Below, piece after piece: positions 1 through 12,900 of a DNA stretch of 64,000 nucleotides (its first letter is position 1; each line of letters starts with the position of its first letter). The notes beneath the pieces are model-generated. The model was not told the origin of the DNA. It was given only the letters and a program-made list of their open reading frames with translations, and made no database searches. Origin of the DNA: Cliona cf. orientalis. Lineage: Eukaryota; Porifera; Demospongiae; Clionaida; Clionaidae. Position numbers and translations under genes: made by a program. The stretch covers positions 5,342,609-5,406,608 of the forward strand of contig OZ005700.1 of NCBI GenBank assembly GCA_963930775.1, written 5' to 3'.

Positions 1-420
1 TGTCGTCGTCGTCGGCACGAAAATCGCCAGATCTCGCGTTTTAGGTATCTGTGCGTGCTATAAGCATAACCAATCGGTAGATATCGGTGAAAAACTGGTT
101 TGTACACGCTTCGAATTGCTCAAAAAGGCTTACTAGTGCTACAAATCGTGCATTTTCTGTTCAGCATGCCTGTGGTTTATCGACCACACCCTTCTTTTAG
201 CATAATAGCGACTGCGCATGCTCAAGCTCTGTGTTGGAAAGGGTCGTCAAGTCATATAACAGCTATATATGCCGCAGAGTGTTGCAATACTGTGCTATTA
301 TTAGTGGCTGCAGAGCACGCGGGGTATGTGCTCTATAGAGCTCTAGTTGCGCTATTGATTGCTCGTAATTTTCGCGCTCTACATAGCAATACTGTACAGC
401 AATATTGAATCAGTTGTGAA
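1..420 (+). repeat. Dispersed repeat, copy 1 (cut by window start)
   Basis: Matches 2800-3160 in the same orientation at high identity (shared CGGCACGAAAATCGCCAGAT, ATGCTCAAGCTCTGTGTTGG). A frame runs through it but is not conserved between copies. Confidence 0.85.
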
Positions 421-615
421 GATGTGTATAGAGTGCAACACAGCACTAGAAGGTATATATTGATACAGTGACTCTATAAAGTCTAAACTAAATACAAGAC
501 AAGAAACATCAATAACAGCTAGTGCTAGCAGCAATAAAAATGACCTGTATATACACTATACTTCAAAGCTGCAATTCAGATTGTATATAGAAATGAACTG
601 GAGTACAAAACGCCT

Positions 616-811
616 ACTACCGTAAATCGCGAATATTTCGATGTTAAAATATTTTCGGACAGCATGGCTCGTGCGAAAATTAAACGCACGAAATACATAC
701 GCAATATATTAACGACAATGCGGTACAGGGTCGTTTGTCCGAAAATTATTTAACACGAAAAATTATCGGATGAAATATTTTAGACACGAAATATTCGCGA
801 ATTACGGTAGT
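616..811. mobile_element. 196-bp MITE with CTACCGTAA ends
   Basis: Inverted ends ACTACCGTAAATCGCGAATA and its near-complement ending ATTACGGTAGT. No coding content. Confidence 0.75.
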
Positions 812-864
812 TAATGATGACAATGTCAGACTCTGTGATCACAGATTTAATTCTAACACTTTAG

Positions 865-972
865 AAACGTGCAACTGGAGATGTGCTGCTCCGTGAAGTA
901 TTCAAACATGTTGGTCTAGATGAAGAAAAGGAGTACTTTGGACTTTCCTTTCAGGACAATAAGGGACAAGTG
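865..972 (+). CDS. FERM gene exon a (F1 lobe)
   Basis: Phase 0 at both ends; acceptor TTTAG, donor GTAAGC. It encodes 36 residues including VFKHVGLDEEKEYFGLSFQD, the typical end of the ubiquitin-like F1 lobe. It is followed by a 16-kb intron. Confidence 0.88.
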
Positions 973-3900
973 GTAAGCCATGCATTGCTCCCTTTTAAGA
1001 TGGTGTTATACTTCTTGCCATTTAACTAACTGTGCATTGTTTAACTGTGATTGACTGGCTCTTTCGGGTATAGTGTTTGTACTCATGATACATAAGAAGT
1101 GTTGCACATTCTTCCTCAACATTCATAATAAGAAATGTGTAGGTAATAAAAGTTTGCAATAAAAGATTTATACATCGTGACAGCTGTAAAAATTTTGCTG
1201 CTAGACATATATGAACTTCTAGGAGTGAATCTTAGTCCAATTTTGATTTCATGTTATGCCAGTCTGGCATATTATGTTTTGCACTGTAGGTGGAAGGAGA
1301 GTGTATAGTCTCCTGAAAAAAGTATCACTAGGATTGCCCATTGATACTGGCCTCCAGTTTTGCCTCAGTTTGATTTTCCTGCCGAGGTCTAGCCTCTTAG
1401 ATTTTCAATTATGCTAGCAATCTGCAGTGCAGTTTGATACAACATACTTAGGGTTGCTACTGTTAGCCGTTACACCTTGAACAACACTGCTGTGTGAGTA
1501 TCACATTAGCCTCATCCCCATCCCTTTACCCCCTTTTCTACTTGCAATCCTGAAACATGTAGCTAATGCCATGCAACGCGCCAAGGTTTTATGCTCAAGA
1601 GAGTTCTAGTATTTTACTCGTACGTTGCATTCTTGCGAGGTCCCTCATCTATTGTTTAGCAACCATCTTCCTTACCCAGCTCACACACACTTTTGCGTAT
1701 CCCTGTGTTCCCTTGCATCTGTGCTATCTTGATGATTGATAAAATATCACAGCATGTGTTTAGATACCCCCTTGTTGATATGAAATTTGCAGTTGACAGT
1801 ATGTACGAGCTGCTATTAGCATGCTCAGTATATACAATCTAGATTGCCAGTTAGTGTACAGTGCACATGTGCAGATGAAAAGCAGCATCGAACTTTGAAC
1901 CTATGCTATTATGGTGTAGACCACACCCCTCACTGCAGGCCATGAGCAGCTGCTTGAACACACTGTGTAATGGTGACGTTCACGCTCTGCTCCTGCTTGA
2001 ATGTCGAATCTACCACCAGGCCATGACAAAGAACAGACCTTGCCTCTCGCTAGTGCACTTTGCTCAAGGCTTGGTGGCCTGCTTAGCAAGGCCTCTCAAA
2101 ACGTGCAGCGCTTCGTGCCGTTTGCTCGAGAATACATACCATAGTTAATAGAATACAACGCATGACCCAATTTAACGCAAGAAATTAGCATTTTATGAAT
2201 TCTCATAATGTTTGTATATGGAGCGATTGACAACCTTTACCAGAAAAATGCAAAATTGTAATCTTTTTTTTCCATGCGTTGTATTAGATTAAGTATGATA
2301 TCTATATAGATATGGCCACCCTCATTTGTGCACACGGCACTACAATTCTGACCAATTGTGAGCCTTCTGAACTTGTAGCAGAGTGCATCTTTTGTGTCCT
2401 CCAGGTAATATGAGAAAGTTATCACTCTGAAAATATTTTTTGTTGTATAGTATAGTACAAGTATAAAAACCAATTGAAGGATGAATTTGGGATGGCAATG
2501 CTAAGAAATACACAAACAAGATTTGTAGGGAAAACCACATCCACTATACATCCCTATGCTTGCTTTTCTAGATTATCATGCACCTGTTGATGTACGTCAA
2601 CCCATTAGTGCTACCCTTTTAATTTTAGCCTTGATGCTTGTGGGAGAAATTAACATTGTCCCCCTAGCTTCGTCCCCAGGCCACTCAGGGAACCTGGTTG
2701 TCGAATGTCCCCTATAATATTTTTATATTCATGTCTGAGGGGGGATACTCAATTATTACCCCGCGCGCATGCGCAAGGGGTAAAGCAATCGGTTTGTATG
2801 TCTGTCGTTGTCGTCGTTGTCGGCACGAAAATCGCCAGATCTCGCGTTCTAGGCATTTATGCATACTGTAAGCACAGCCAATCGGTAGGTATCGGTGATA
2901 AACTGGTTTATACGCGCTTCGAATTGCTCAAAAAGGCTTACTAGTGCTACAAATCGTGCATTTTCTGTTCGGCATGCCTGTGGTTTATCGACCACACCCA
3001 CTCCTTCAGCATAACTGATGCGACTGCGCATGCTCAAGCTCTGTGTTGGAAAGGGTCGTCAAGTCATGAAACAGTTATGCCTCAGATACTACGCTACAGT
3101 GGCTACAGAGCGTGCGGGGTATATGCTCTCTAGAGCTCTAGTTTTGATTGTCATAATACTCTTTAATTTTGTCTCTTTATGTGGTGATGTTGCATATTGT
3201 CCTGTTCTCATATTACATGTGTATATGAAGGGGGTATGTATACCACACATGTGATAGTGAGTCATCATACCGTGACACTTGTGGACGTGCAGCACTATAA
3301 TAATAACATTGCCATGTCATCTTTTTAATTTCAGAGTGAAGATAGAAAAGCACAATCAGTAATACCGTAGTGTCCCGGGTAAGTGCCCATGGGCGCTTAA
3401 ACATAACTCGCAATTTTGGCCCACATGGGTACTTACCCAGGATCAAAATCCCATGTGTTTGTATAGAAGCTGTTACAGTGGCCCCACGAAATGCGGTAAA
3501 TGGGTGCTTACCCAGGGGTGGATGCTTGCTTCGGACACTATGGTAGTATTATTATCATCAATTACTACATATATTGTTGGTGTGGTAGTTGAATGGTTGA
3601 CTTCCTTTAGTGGTTGCTAGAGTAGAATGTGTGTATGCATTATATAATCATTATATCACTATCAATATAAATGGTACACAATCAGTATTCATGACACTCC
3701 CGTCAGTAACAAAGGTTAAATTAATCAACATGTATTTTTTCTCTACTTAGTGTGCTGTTGGATATTGATCAACCTTTGATCCCAGATTGTGGGATGAGGA
3801 CCCCATAACCCAAAAATATTATGTGATCAACACACAATAGTGTGCTGACTCCACACGTCTATGCACCAGGCTAGCATAATATTGTGTACATGTTTTAATA

Positions 3901-6900
3901 CTCACTCTGACAGACATACGTATAGGTGGTACCACCACATTTGATTCAGTCCAGGTCAATTAATGTGAGAGCACATTATGATTGCTAGCTCAGAAAGTGG
4001 TGCTGCTCACTTTAGAGTGGTGAGGATGGTACATGTAGCATTCAGCTATACACAGTGACATAATACACAGAGTTGTCAACTACATTTCTACTCTTTACAT
4101 GTACACATACGTACAGTCTGCACGCACTGATCAGCCTTAAGATAGTTCACTGCATAGGGAGACAGAGTCTGCATGATTAACTACACACGTGTCTAGCAAA
4201 GTTCATAGAGGTCATCAATTATATTATGTACAGGTATTCAGTAGCAAATTAGCTACATGTTTGCACACACAACATCAAAATGTACACGTTTGCTTGAAAT
4301 GGAAAGTACCATGCCAAGGGCACCGTTTACCAGTCCAGTTTTTTTTATCAATGTTACAATGTAGCATGACTCGTGCACCGACAGCTAGTAATAGCTTAGC
4401 TTTCAAACCAGCTATCCTACTACATTGTACATGTACAGTCATTGTGAGCTTTTCTGGCTGCTTTTTGTTCTATTTTTGTTGACGATGTTTGGTCAACTTT
4501 GTCTGTACACTCTATTTCATGCACCTCACTGCTCAAGTGATGGAGCATTTCACTGTTGAACTGTTGCACATTTCTCTCATTGGGAACAGACACACTGGTG
4601 CCCGACCCAACTGCTGCAGCTCATTGAACTTCAGCTACTTGAATGACTCCTTGCATGCTGAAGTATTAACATCTAGTTTTGTTGGTGGGACAACCGCGCC
4701 TCACACAGTCCAGCATCGTGGCACTCCTTTGGCGTTTGTTAATGGTGAGCTCGTTGTAAACAACTGAGTCTTATATACCAAATATTAACAGATGCAGTGC
4801 ACCCCAGTTTATGCAGAAGTGCTTTTTGTGTTTAATGTGGTTCGGAGCATAGCTATAAGAAGAAATAGCTATTAATAGGTTTGGCAGAAAGGCATGAAAG
4901 TGACCTCCAGGTGACCATTACCTTGATCTATGAACTTGTGCTTGTTCCGTAAACTTTGGCCTATAAACTTTGACCTATGAACTTTGCTCTATGACCTTTG
5001 ACCTATAAACTCTTCCTTACCATTTGTTTGGGCTGCCTCTTCATGAGGCTTGGGTATGTGTAAGACTAAGAAACACCTCCAAAGACACCCCAGCCCAAAC
5101 AATCCCATCATCATAGTAAAAAACAAATAGTAATATTATATCAACTAATGTAGAATCCTCACAATATAATATATCATTTGTAGTTAATGTAGAGTCACTT
5201 GCGAATCTAATTGGTGTGTAAATCTTGTAAGCTCTTCTCTTGGGGTCCGGACATAAAGCAGGTACGCGGAGCTCTCCCATCGACCAAGCATTTTTATTGA
5301 CGCATCACTGATTCCGCACAGATGTGCCGTAGTTGCAGCTCCAATTCGGAAACTGTGGCCCGAGTACTGTTGATAGTTGACACCAGCCTCGCATAGGGCG
5401 TTTCTGACCGCAGAAATGAACCGGGATTTAGTTAATAGACGACCGTCCTCAAAGGTGAACAAGAAACCTGGGTTATTGCCCATGACGGCCAGAAAGGACA
5501 ACATGGCTGCCAACGGGCAAAGGTCATTGTTTGCTCTTTCTAGAAACAGATCCACTCCTTTTCTAAAGGGGTCCGTCTTTGAGGCCTTCAAATGAACCCT
5601 CATAATGGTTGGGGCTGAAGGATCATCTATTGCGATATCCTCGTAACTGAGGTGGGTCTCTGGATCGTACACGGAATCCGATGGAAGAGTAATCTCGCCT
5701 GACCTCATGAAACCAAAGAAACATAAGCATACTGCTGCCCATAGCATGATCATGTCATGGTTTTGCTCATCCTTTTCCCATACCAACCGAACTTTCCTAA
5801 GGATCTCGGGAGTGATAGGAAGCCTCTGGGGGCGCTTTGGGTTTTTTCGTGCCTGTTCTCGTTTGATTCCCCGCAACACTTGTTCCAGCTTGGGCATGTC
5901 CCCAATTTTCGGGTCAGGAAAGCTATTGGCAATATGTAATTGACGTAGTGATGATAGATAAGTTTTTATTGAGGAATGACACAAATTATTATTAGCTAAG
6001 TATGACACAAATTGGCAAACTTGCTGCTCTGCAGCTGGCAGAGATGTAGCTTGTGTAGCGAACAGAATTCCAGGTAACGTTTCTGAGCTGAAGCATATAC
6101 TTTGTGAGTACTCAGAGCTAAGCCATGCCGAAAATAGAAGTCCACAGTCTGATCCAGTTTGGCGACCTCCAGTCCGGTTTGTCCACTACTAAGAGATCCA
6201 GTAGCTCGGATGGGATTCTTGTGGGTGAGGGTTGAGCCTGAGGGAAGTTAGCAAGAAAATAATCTGTGTTTTTTCGAGACAGTGCATCAGCTAACGTGTT
6301 ATCGCTGCCCCTGATATGAGATGCAAATAAGTTGATGTTGAATTTTGCCGTTATGAACGATGAACACTGGCAAAGATGCATGGCCTCTCTATCCTTACTA
6401 TTCCCAGAGTTTATGATGGCAACAACTGCTGCATTATCACACTGGGCTTGCACGGTCTTGCCTGACCAGCTCTTACCCCAAATTGCAACAGCAATTACTA
6501 TGGGAATCAACTCTTTGACTGTAATATGATGCTGCTCAGTATTAGCTGACCATTATAATTGGAACCATTGGGTCCCACTGAACACCCCACAGCCCCAACT
6601 TCCCGATGCATCTGATATCAATTGTATGTCTGGGCTATCTCGTTTAAGTTGTGATAGCATGGAAACACCATTCCAACATGCTGCAAACTCATGCCACCAG
6701 TGGATATCCGATTGGGCAGATAAGTTCAGTCTAACATAGTGATCCAATCGGCGGACTGAGGAAGCCAAGTCAATCAGGCGACGAAGGAAAGATCTACCTT
6801 GCCTGATCGCTTTACATGCATGATTCAGTGAGCCAATAAGGGAGAGGAGCTCTCGCTTTTTACCAGCTTTCCTGCCTTTCCATTCATTCGTCAGCCTTCG

Positions 6901-9900
6901 CAAACTCATTAATTTTTCGTCCGGTAACTTCATTTGCATGGCCATGGAATCCAGTTCCATCCCTAAGAAGGTCAGGTGAGTTGTAGGGCCCTCTGCCTTG
7001 TCTGCTTCAAGTGGTGTGCCAGTATCCTCACAACATTGTTTTATTAGCCGCAGATTTGTTGCACACTCTGAACTTCCAGGCATACCGACGGTGATGAAGT
7101 CATCCAGGTAATGGAAAAGAGACTGCACACCCTCCTGCTCAATGATCCACTGTAATCCATCCGCTACCGCTGAAAAAATAATTGGGGCGGATCGTAAGCC
7201 AAATGGGAGCGTCATATTGACATACACTGTCTGCTTCCATGACATACCAAGGAGCAGCCTGTCTTCTGGATGTACAGGCACATTACGGTAAGCTTGCTTT
7301 ATATTGACTTTGGCTAAGAGCGCTCCTTGACCTAGCTGAATTATACGCTTGACAATCTCATCAATTGAGGTATAAGAGAGGGAGCAGAGCTCCTTGCTTA
7401 TCCCTTCGTTAACGCTATAATTGTCTGGGGAGGACAGGTCTAGAATTAACCTCCATTTACCCGGTTTATTTCGCTTGGGGATCACCCCAAATGGAATTAT
7501 GTGCACGCTGGGCTGGAAGTCCTTTGGTACTAGCGAGATACGATTCAGGTGGAATTCATTGGCAGGTAATCATCGATGATTTCTGGGTGCTGGTCGGCTG
7601 ATATCATGTTATTTTTGCTAGATCTAAGTGGTTGATTGTAATCGAAGCCTATGCGGAATCCCTGTGTAATTCCCTGGATTAAGTATTCGGTGAATTGCTT
7701 ATCCGGATGATTCCTTAAACCCCCTTTCCCAAGCATTTATCTTCAGTGGTGTAGAAATGTGCTGCATTTCTGGTGGTAGTTCCACCCTCACCAGCGGCCT
7801 GCAAGTCTCCAGGGCTAGTAGTTGCTTCGTGTATGGATATGCGTCGACATGGAAATCTGTCAGGGAACAATGTATATAGTATGAATGAAATTTACTCACT
7901 ATTAATTTCATACAATCAGATGATAGAATACCTAGCTAGTTATAAGTGGGACGTAATTTTAGGATAAGATGAGAGGCTGCTTGTGCTAAGAGCTAAATAA
8001 GAATAATATGATATGCAGCAGTTGAGTAGACTCGCAATTGAAGCTTGGAGTGACTCTATCTTCCTTGGTTACGGGGACATTGAGCCCTTGGGTGACCATT
8101 CTGTCGGCAAATTTCGCATGCATGTAGGAATTTGCAAGAGCTTCCGAAGCTGCAGTTGCCATTAAAGATTTTATATTTCTTGCAGATCGGGGGGCCTGCT
8201 TGACGCTTAGCTGGGGGCTGCTGAGGTGTTAGAGCATTTGGCCTTTTCTTAGCACCAGGTTTTAGTATGCAGCTGTCAGAGGGGTGCTCTGTAGAGTAGC
8301 AATGAATACACCATCCCTCCTCTGTAATTGCCATACCATTAAAGCATTCAGCATATAGTCCCGGATCAATCTTGGACCAATCGGTATTGCCACTGTCTGC
8401 TGCTTCCTGGCGAAAGTTCAAGTCATATACCACCCATGAAGGCCACTTGTACCTTGCGCTTGCCTTGGCAATTGTAGCCAGATAGGCCATAAGGCTGGGC
8501 ATCCTCTCCGGGTACTTGGTTGTAACAATGGCTGAGAATATTGAGAAGCATTGGCACCATGTTGATAGGTCTGTAATGAGGCGCTTAGTCTGCATCAATC
8601 AGCTGCCTGGATCAGAACCAACTGTCCCTCAGCTGCGGGAAGCTTGCATCTACCTTTGGCTGGTGGGAGTTCCGAGAAATCAATATATCGCCCCGCCAGG
8701 ATATGCTCTGCCAATTTCTTGGTCACCGCTGGCAGACCAGGAGCTGAAGGAACAGTTTGTATGAGAGCTGGTTGATTAGTGGATCCGTTGCCCTGGCTAA
8801 TGGTTGGCAGGGTTTCATACAGGATTTTTTGTTAGGGGGGGGGGAACTATATTATGTCGGTCCCCCCCCCCCCCCCCCCCCCCCCCAGGAATAAAGAATT
8901 GCGTCTTAGGCCTATTTTGATCAAAAATTAGTGCTGATAGATTGTGGTTGACAAATACATACCCACTAAGTAAGTGTGAAATTAGTGCATATAGATTAAC
9001 TTTCCCAAATAGTGCACAGACTCGATATTAGACATTTTCAAACAGTCAAACCGACAAATTACTCTTTAACCTTAATTTAAATCTTGGTATTTGTTTATTT
9101 AGTATTGTATATTATTCTAAAATTTCTCAATATTTTAGGGGGGGGGGGGGAAATCCCAGGGCACCCCCCCCCCTCTAAATGAAACACTGGTTGGTACCAG
9201 AGATAGTGCATCCTGGACCAGTACGGACGGGGCTTTAGGAAGGCGGTTGACAACATTTATAGCATCTGCATTTGGCAATTGTCCAAGTTTAATGCCTATC
9301 AGTGTGTGTAGAGGTGTGGGTGGGAGGGGAGAGTGACATTAGAATTGGTGCAGTGGGTAGAGGGTCGTCAGTATTATTTGTGTGGGGGAGTGGGAAGGGT
9401 AAAGGGTCCCCATTAATCATTGTGCTTAGCTATGCAGTGAATGCTGCACCCCTGCCGTGGGTGCTTGCCCCGCTTGAGCTGTGCATTTTGGCACCTGTTT
9501 GTTGTGCCACCGACTTCCCTTGCATTGCTATCTGATATTGCTGCTGTTGTGCAAGACCTCCGCACCCCAGCTGTGGGTGCCTGCCCCATTACATTCCTGC
9601 CATAGATAGTGATAACCCTGTAGTATTCTTTATAATGTTAGCGCAGGATTACTCTGGATTTTAAACCAAGGTGAGAGAGAGAGAACGTTCCACGATGTTT
9701 AAGATGGACTCAGCAAGTAAATCACATGATCCAGTCACATGACACAAAACATTACAACACACCATGCATACATACATTACAATAGTACTCAGTACATAAA
9801 CATAACTAAAGTATAGTTCACTACACTCCTCCTCTCTTAGCTACAGCTACTAACAAATCTTAATAAGTAAGAGTGTTACAGTTACTGTCCGAAACGTTCA

Positions 9901-12900
9901 GGTGCTTGTCGAATTCGACTCGAGCGCCGCAGCATAGGGGGAGCAGGAACAGAATCATCCCCACCAGGCTCGTCAATCGCCGGTTGCAAAACAGCAGCTT
10001 CGCTCGGAATCGCATCTGCCCAATCTGGCACACTCTCTTCAACGTTTTCCACTCTCGGACGGAGGTGATCTACATATCTGCGTTTCTGCTCACCATTCGC
10101 TAGTTCCACGGTATACGAGACAGGTCCTCGCACCCGAATCACAACTCCAGGGATCCACATAGGTCCTTGGCTGAAGTTACGTACATGTACTAAGTCACCA
10201 CACTTAAACTCACGACTCCTGGCGTGATGGTCATGATGAAACTTCTGCTGCTCTTGACGACCCTGCACTTTCGCTTGCATGTCTGGTTGCAGCAGATCCA
10301 GTTGTGAACGGAGAGGTCGACCAAACATCATCTCGGCTGGCGAAACTCCCGTGACTGTCTGTGGAGTCAATCGGTACTTAAAAAGAAACCCCATTGGTCA
10401 ATTTCCTCAGTCTATCCTTCATTGTCTGAACGGCACGCTCCGCCAGCCCGTTGGATGACGGATGGTATGGGGACGACGTAACATGGCGAATGCCATTCCG
10501 CTTGACGAAATCAGTGAACTCGCTACTTGTGAAAACGGAACCGTTGTCCGTGACCAACATCTCTGGCAACCCCAACGTGGCAAATGTATTCCGCATCTTC
10601 TCAATCGTGGATTGTGAGGTTGCTGATGAGACAATGTGAATATCCATCCACTTAGTGTGAGCGTCGACCAAGAGTATAGGAACATGTGTCCCATAAATGG
10701 ACCTGCATAGTCTGCATGGACCCTCGACCAGGGTCGCCGTGGCCACTCCCATGGATGCAATGGTGCCGGTGCTGGATTCTTGCGTGTAGACTGACATGCT
10801 TTGCACGTTTTCACCTTTTGTTCGAGATCTGCATCAATACGCGGCCACCAGACGTACTGACGGGCGAGACTCTTCATCCGGGCAATTCCTGGGTGTGCTT
10901 CGTGTAGTTCACACATCACCTCTTCTCTGACTTGTGGCGGAACGACGACTCTTCTTCCCCAAAGTAAGCAACCGTCCTGGATGCTCAGTTCATCCTGGCG
11001 CACCGTAAATGGCTTCATCTCTGGCTCTGCGGATTCCGGCCATCCATGTTGCACACATTGCTTGATTTTCGACAGCAGAGGATCTCGGCTAGTCAGTGTC
11101 CGAATTCGGGATGCTGTTACTGGTGTCAAGTTGAGGTGTTCCATCAGTTTAATAGTCTCCGGTGGTAGCGGTACTTGAATTTCGCGAGAAGGGAGAGGTA
11201 AACGACTGAGTGCGTCTGCATTGGCATGTGCAGGACCAGCCTTGTATTGGATGTGATACTGGTAGGCTCCGAGTAGTAGAGACCAACGCTGTAGTCTGGC
11301 AGACGCCATCGGTGGATTGGCTTTCGACTCGCTCAGTATACGTAGCAGTGGCTTGTGATCTGTGAGGATTGTGAACGGTCGGCCATAGATGTATTCATGG
11401 AAGTGCTTGATGCCGAAAATAATCGCCAGAGCCTCTTTATCCAATTGCGAATAGTTCTGTTCTGCTTTGGTTAGAGTTCTCGAGGCAAAAGCAATGGGCT
11501 TTTCTGAGCCGTCTCCGAGGCGATGAGACGAGACGGCACCCACTCCATATGGGGATGCGTCACAAGCTAGCACCAGTGGTAGTGCACTGTCGAAGTGAAC
11601 CAGTAGCTGGGATGATTTCAAAAGCTTCTTTACTTCCTCGAACGCTGTCTCCTGCTCTGACTCCCATTTCCACTTTACGTCTTTCCGTAGCAGCTGGTAC
11701 AGTGGAGCAAGCACTGTAGCAAGATTTGGCAAAAATTTTGCGTAATAATTTACCAACCCGAGGAACGACTTAAGTTCGGTCTCATTTGTCGGTGCTGGTG
11801 CTCCCGTGATCGCAGCTGCTTTCGCTTCGGATGGTCGTAGTCTTGTGCTGTTGATTACGTGCCCGACGTACTCGACTTCTGACAAAAGGAAGAGACACTT
11901 CTCTCGCTTCAATTTCATGCCTGCTTCTTCCAGCCGCCTCAGAACCTCTCCTAAGTTGTGTAGATGCTCCTCATCGTCCTTGCCAGTCACAAGAATATCG
12001 TCTATGTAGATGCACAATGATGGCAGGCGCTGCAGCAAGGATTCCATGGTTCGCTGGAACAAAGCAGGCGCGGAAGCAACGCCGAAGGGAAGTCTCTTAT
12101 ACCGAAAGAGCCCCTTGTGAGTATTCACTGTAACGTACTTTTGTGACTCCTCCTCAAGCTCAATCTGTTGATACGCATGCGATAAATCCAATTTGGAAAA
12201 CTTCTTGCCTCTGGCAAGTGATGCAAACATTTCCTTTATCTTCGGTATGGGGTACACTTCTGTTTTCGAGACTCGGTTGACGGTCAGCTTGTAATCTCCG
12301 CATATCCTCACACTACCATCCCGTTTCTCTACAGGCACGATTGGCGCGGCCCAATCTGAGAATGTGACTGGAGCTATGATATCCTGCCTCTCCAGTCTCT
12401 CCAATTCTAGTTCGACTTGGTCACGGAGGGCGAACGGAACCGTGCGTGCCTTATAGAACAAGGGTTTCGCCTGTGGATCGACATGCAGCTTTGCTTTCAT
12501 CCCTTTGAGTGTTCCCAATTCATCTTTAAACACCCCCTCATGCTGCTTGAGAAGGCTCTCGAGAGACTGCTTCACTCGTACCGAGAAAATTTCTTGCCAA
12601 TTCAGACGAAGGTTCGTAAGCCAGTTGCGTCCCAGCAGGCTGGTTCCCTTTCCTTTCACCACCAATAATGGTAGCTGAGCTTCCTGTCCATGGGTCTGCA
12701 CCTTTATGTCGATGCAGCCGAGCACGCCAATCTCCTCCCCCGTGCAAGTGCGGAGCTTCACGGTTGTCTGCTGTAACTCTGGAAGTGCATCAGATTCCCA
12801 AAGCTTCTTGTACGTCATTTCACTAATTAGTGACAAGGAGGCACCGGTATCCACCTCCATGCACAATTCCTTCCCATCCAGCTTGACTCTGGACTGTAGT

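Noticed and set aside
100-408. 102-codon frame at the left edge
   Set aside because: Lies in a dispersed repeat; the copy at 2800-3160 does not keep the frame.
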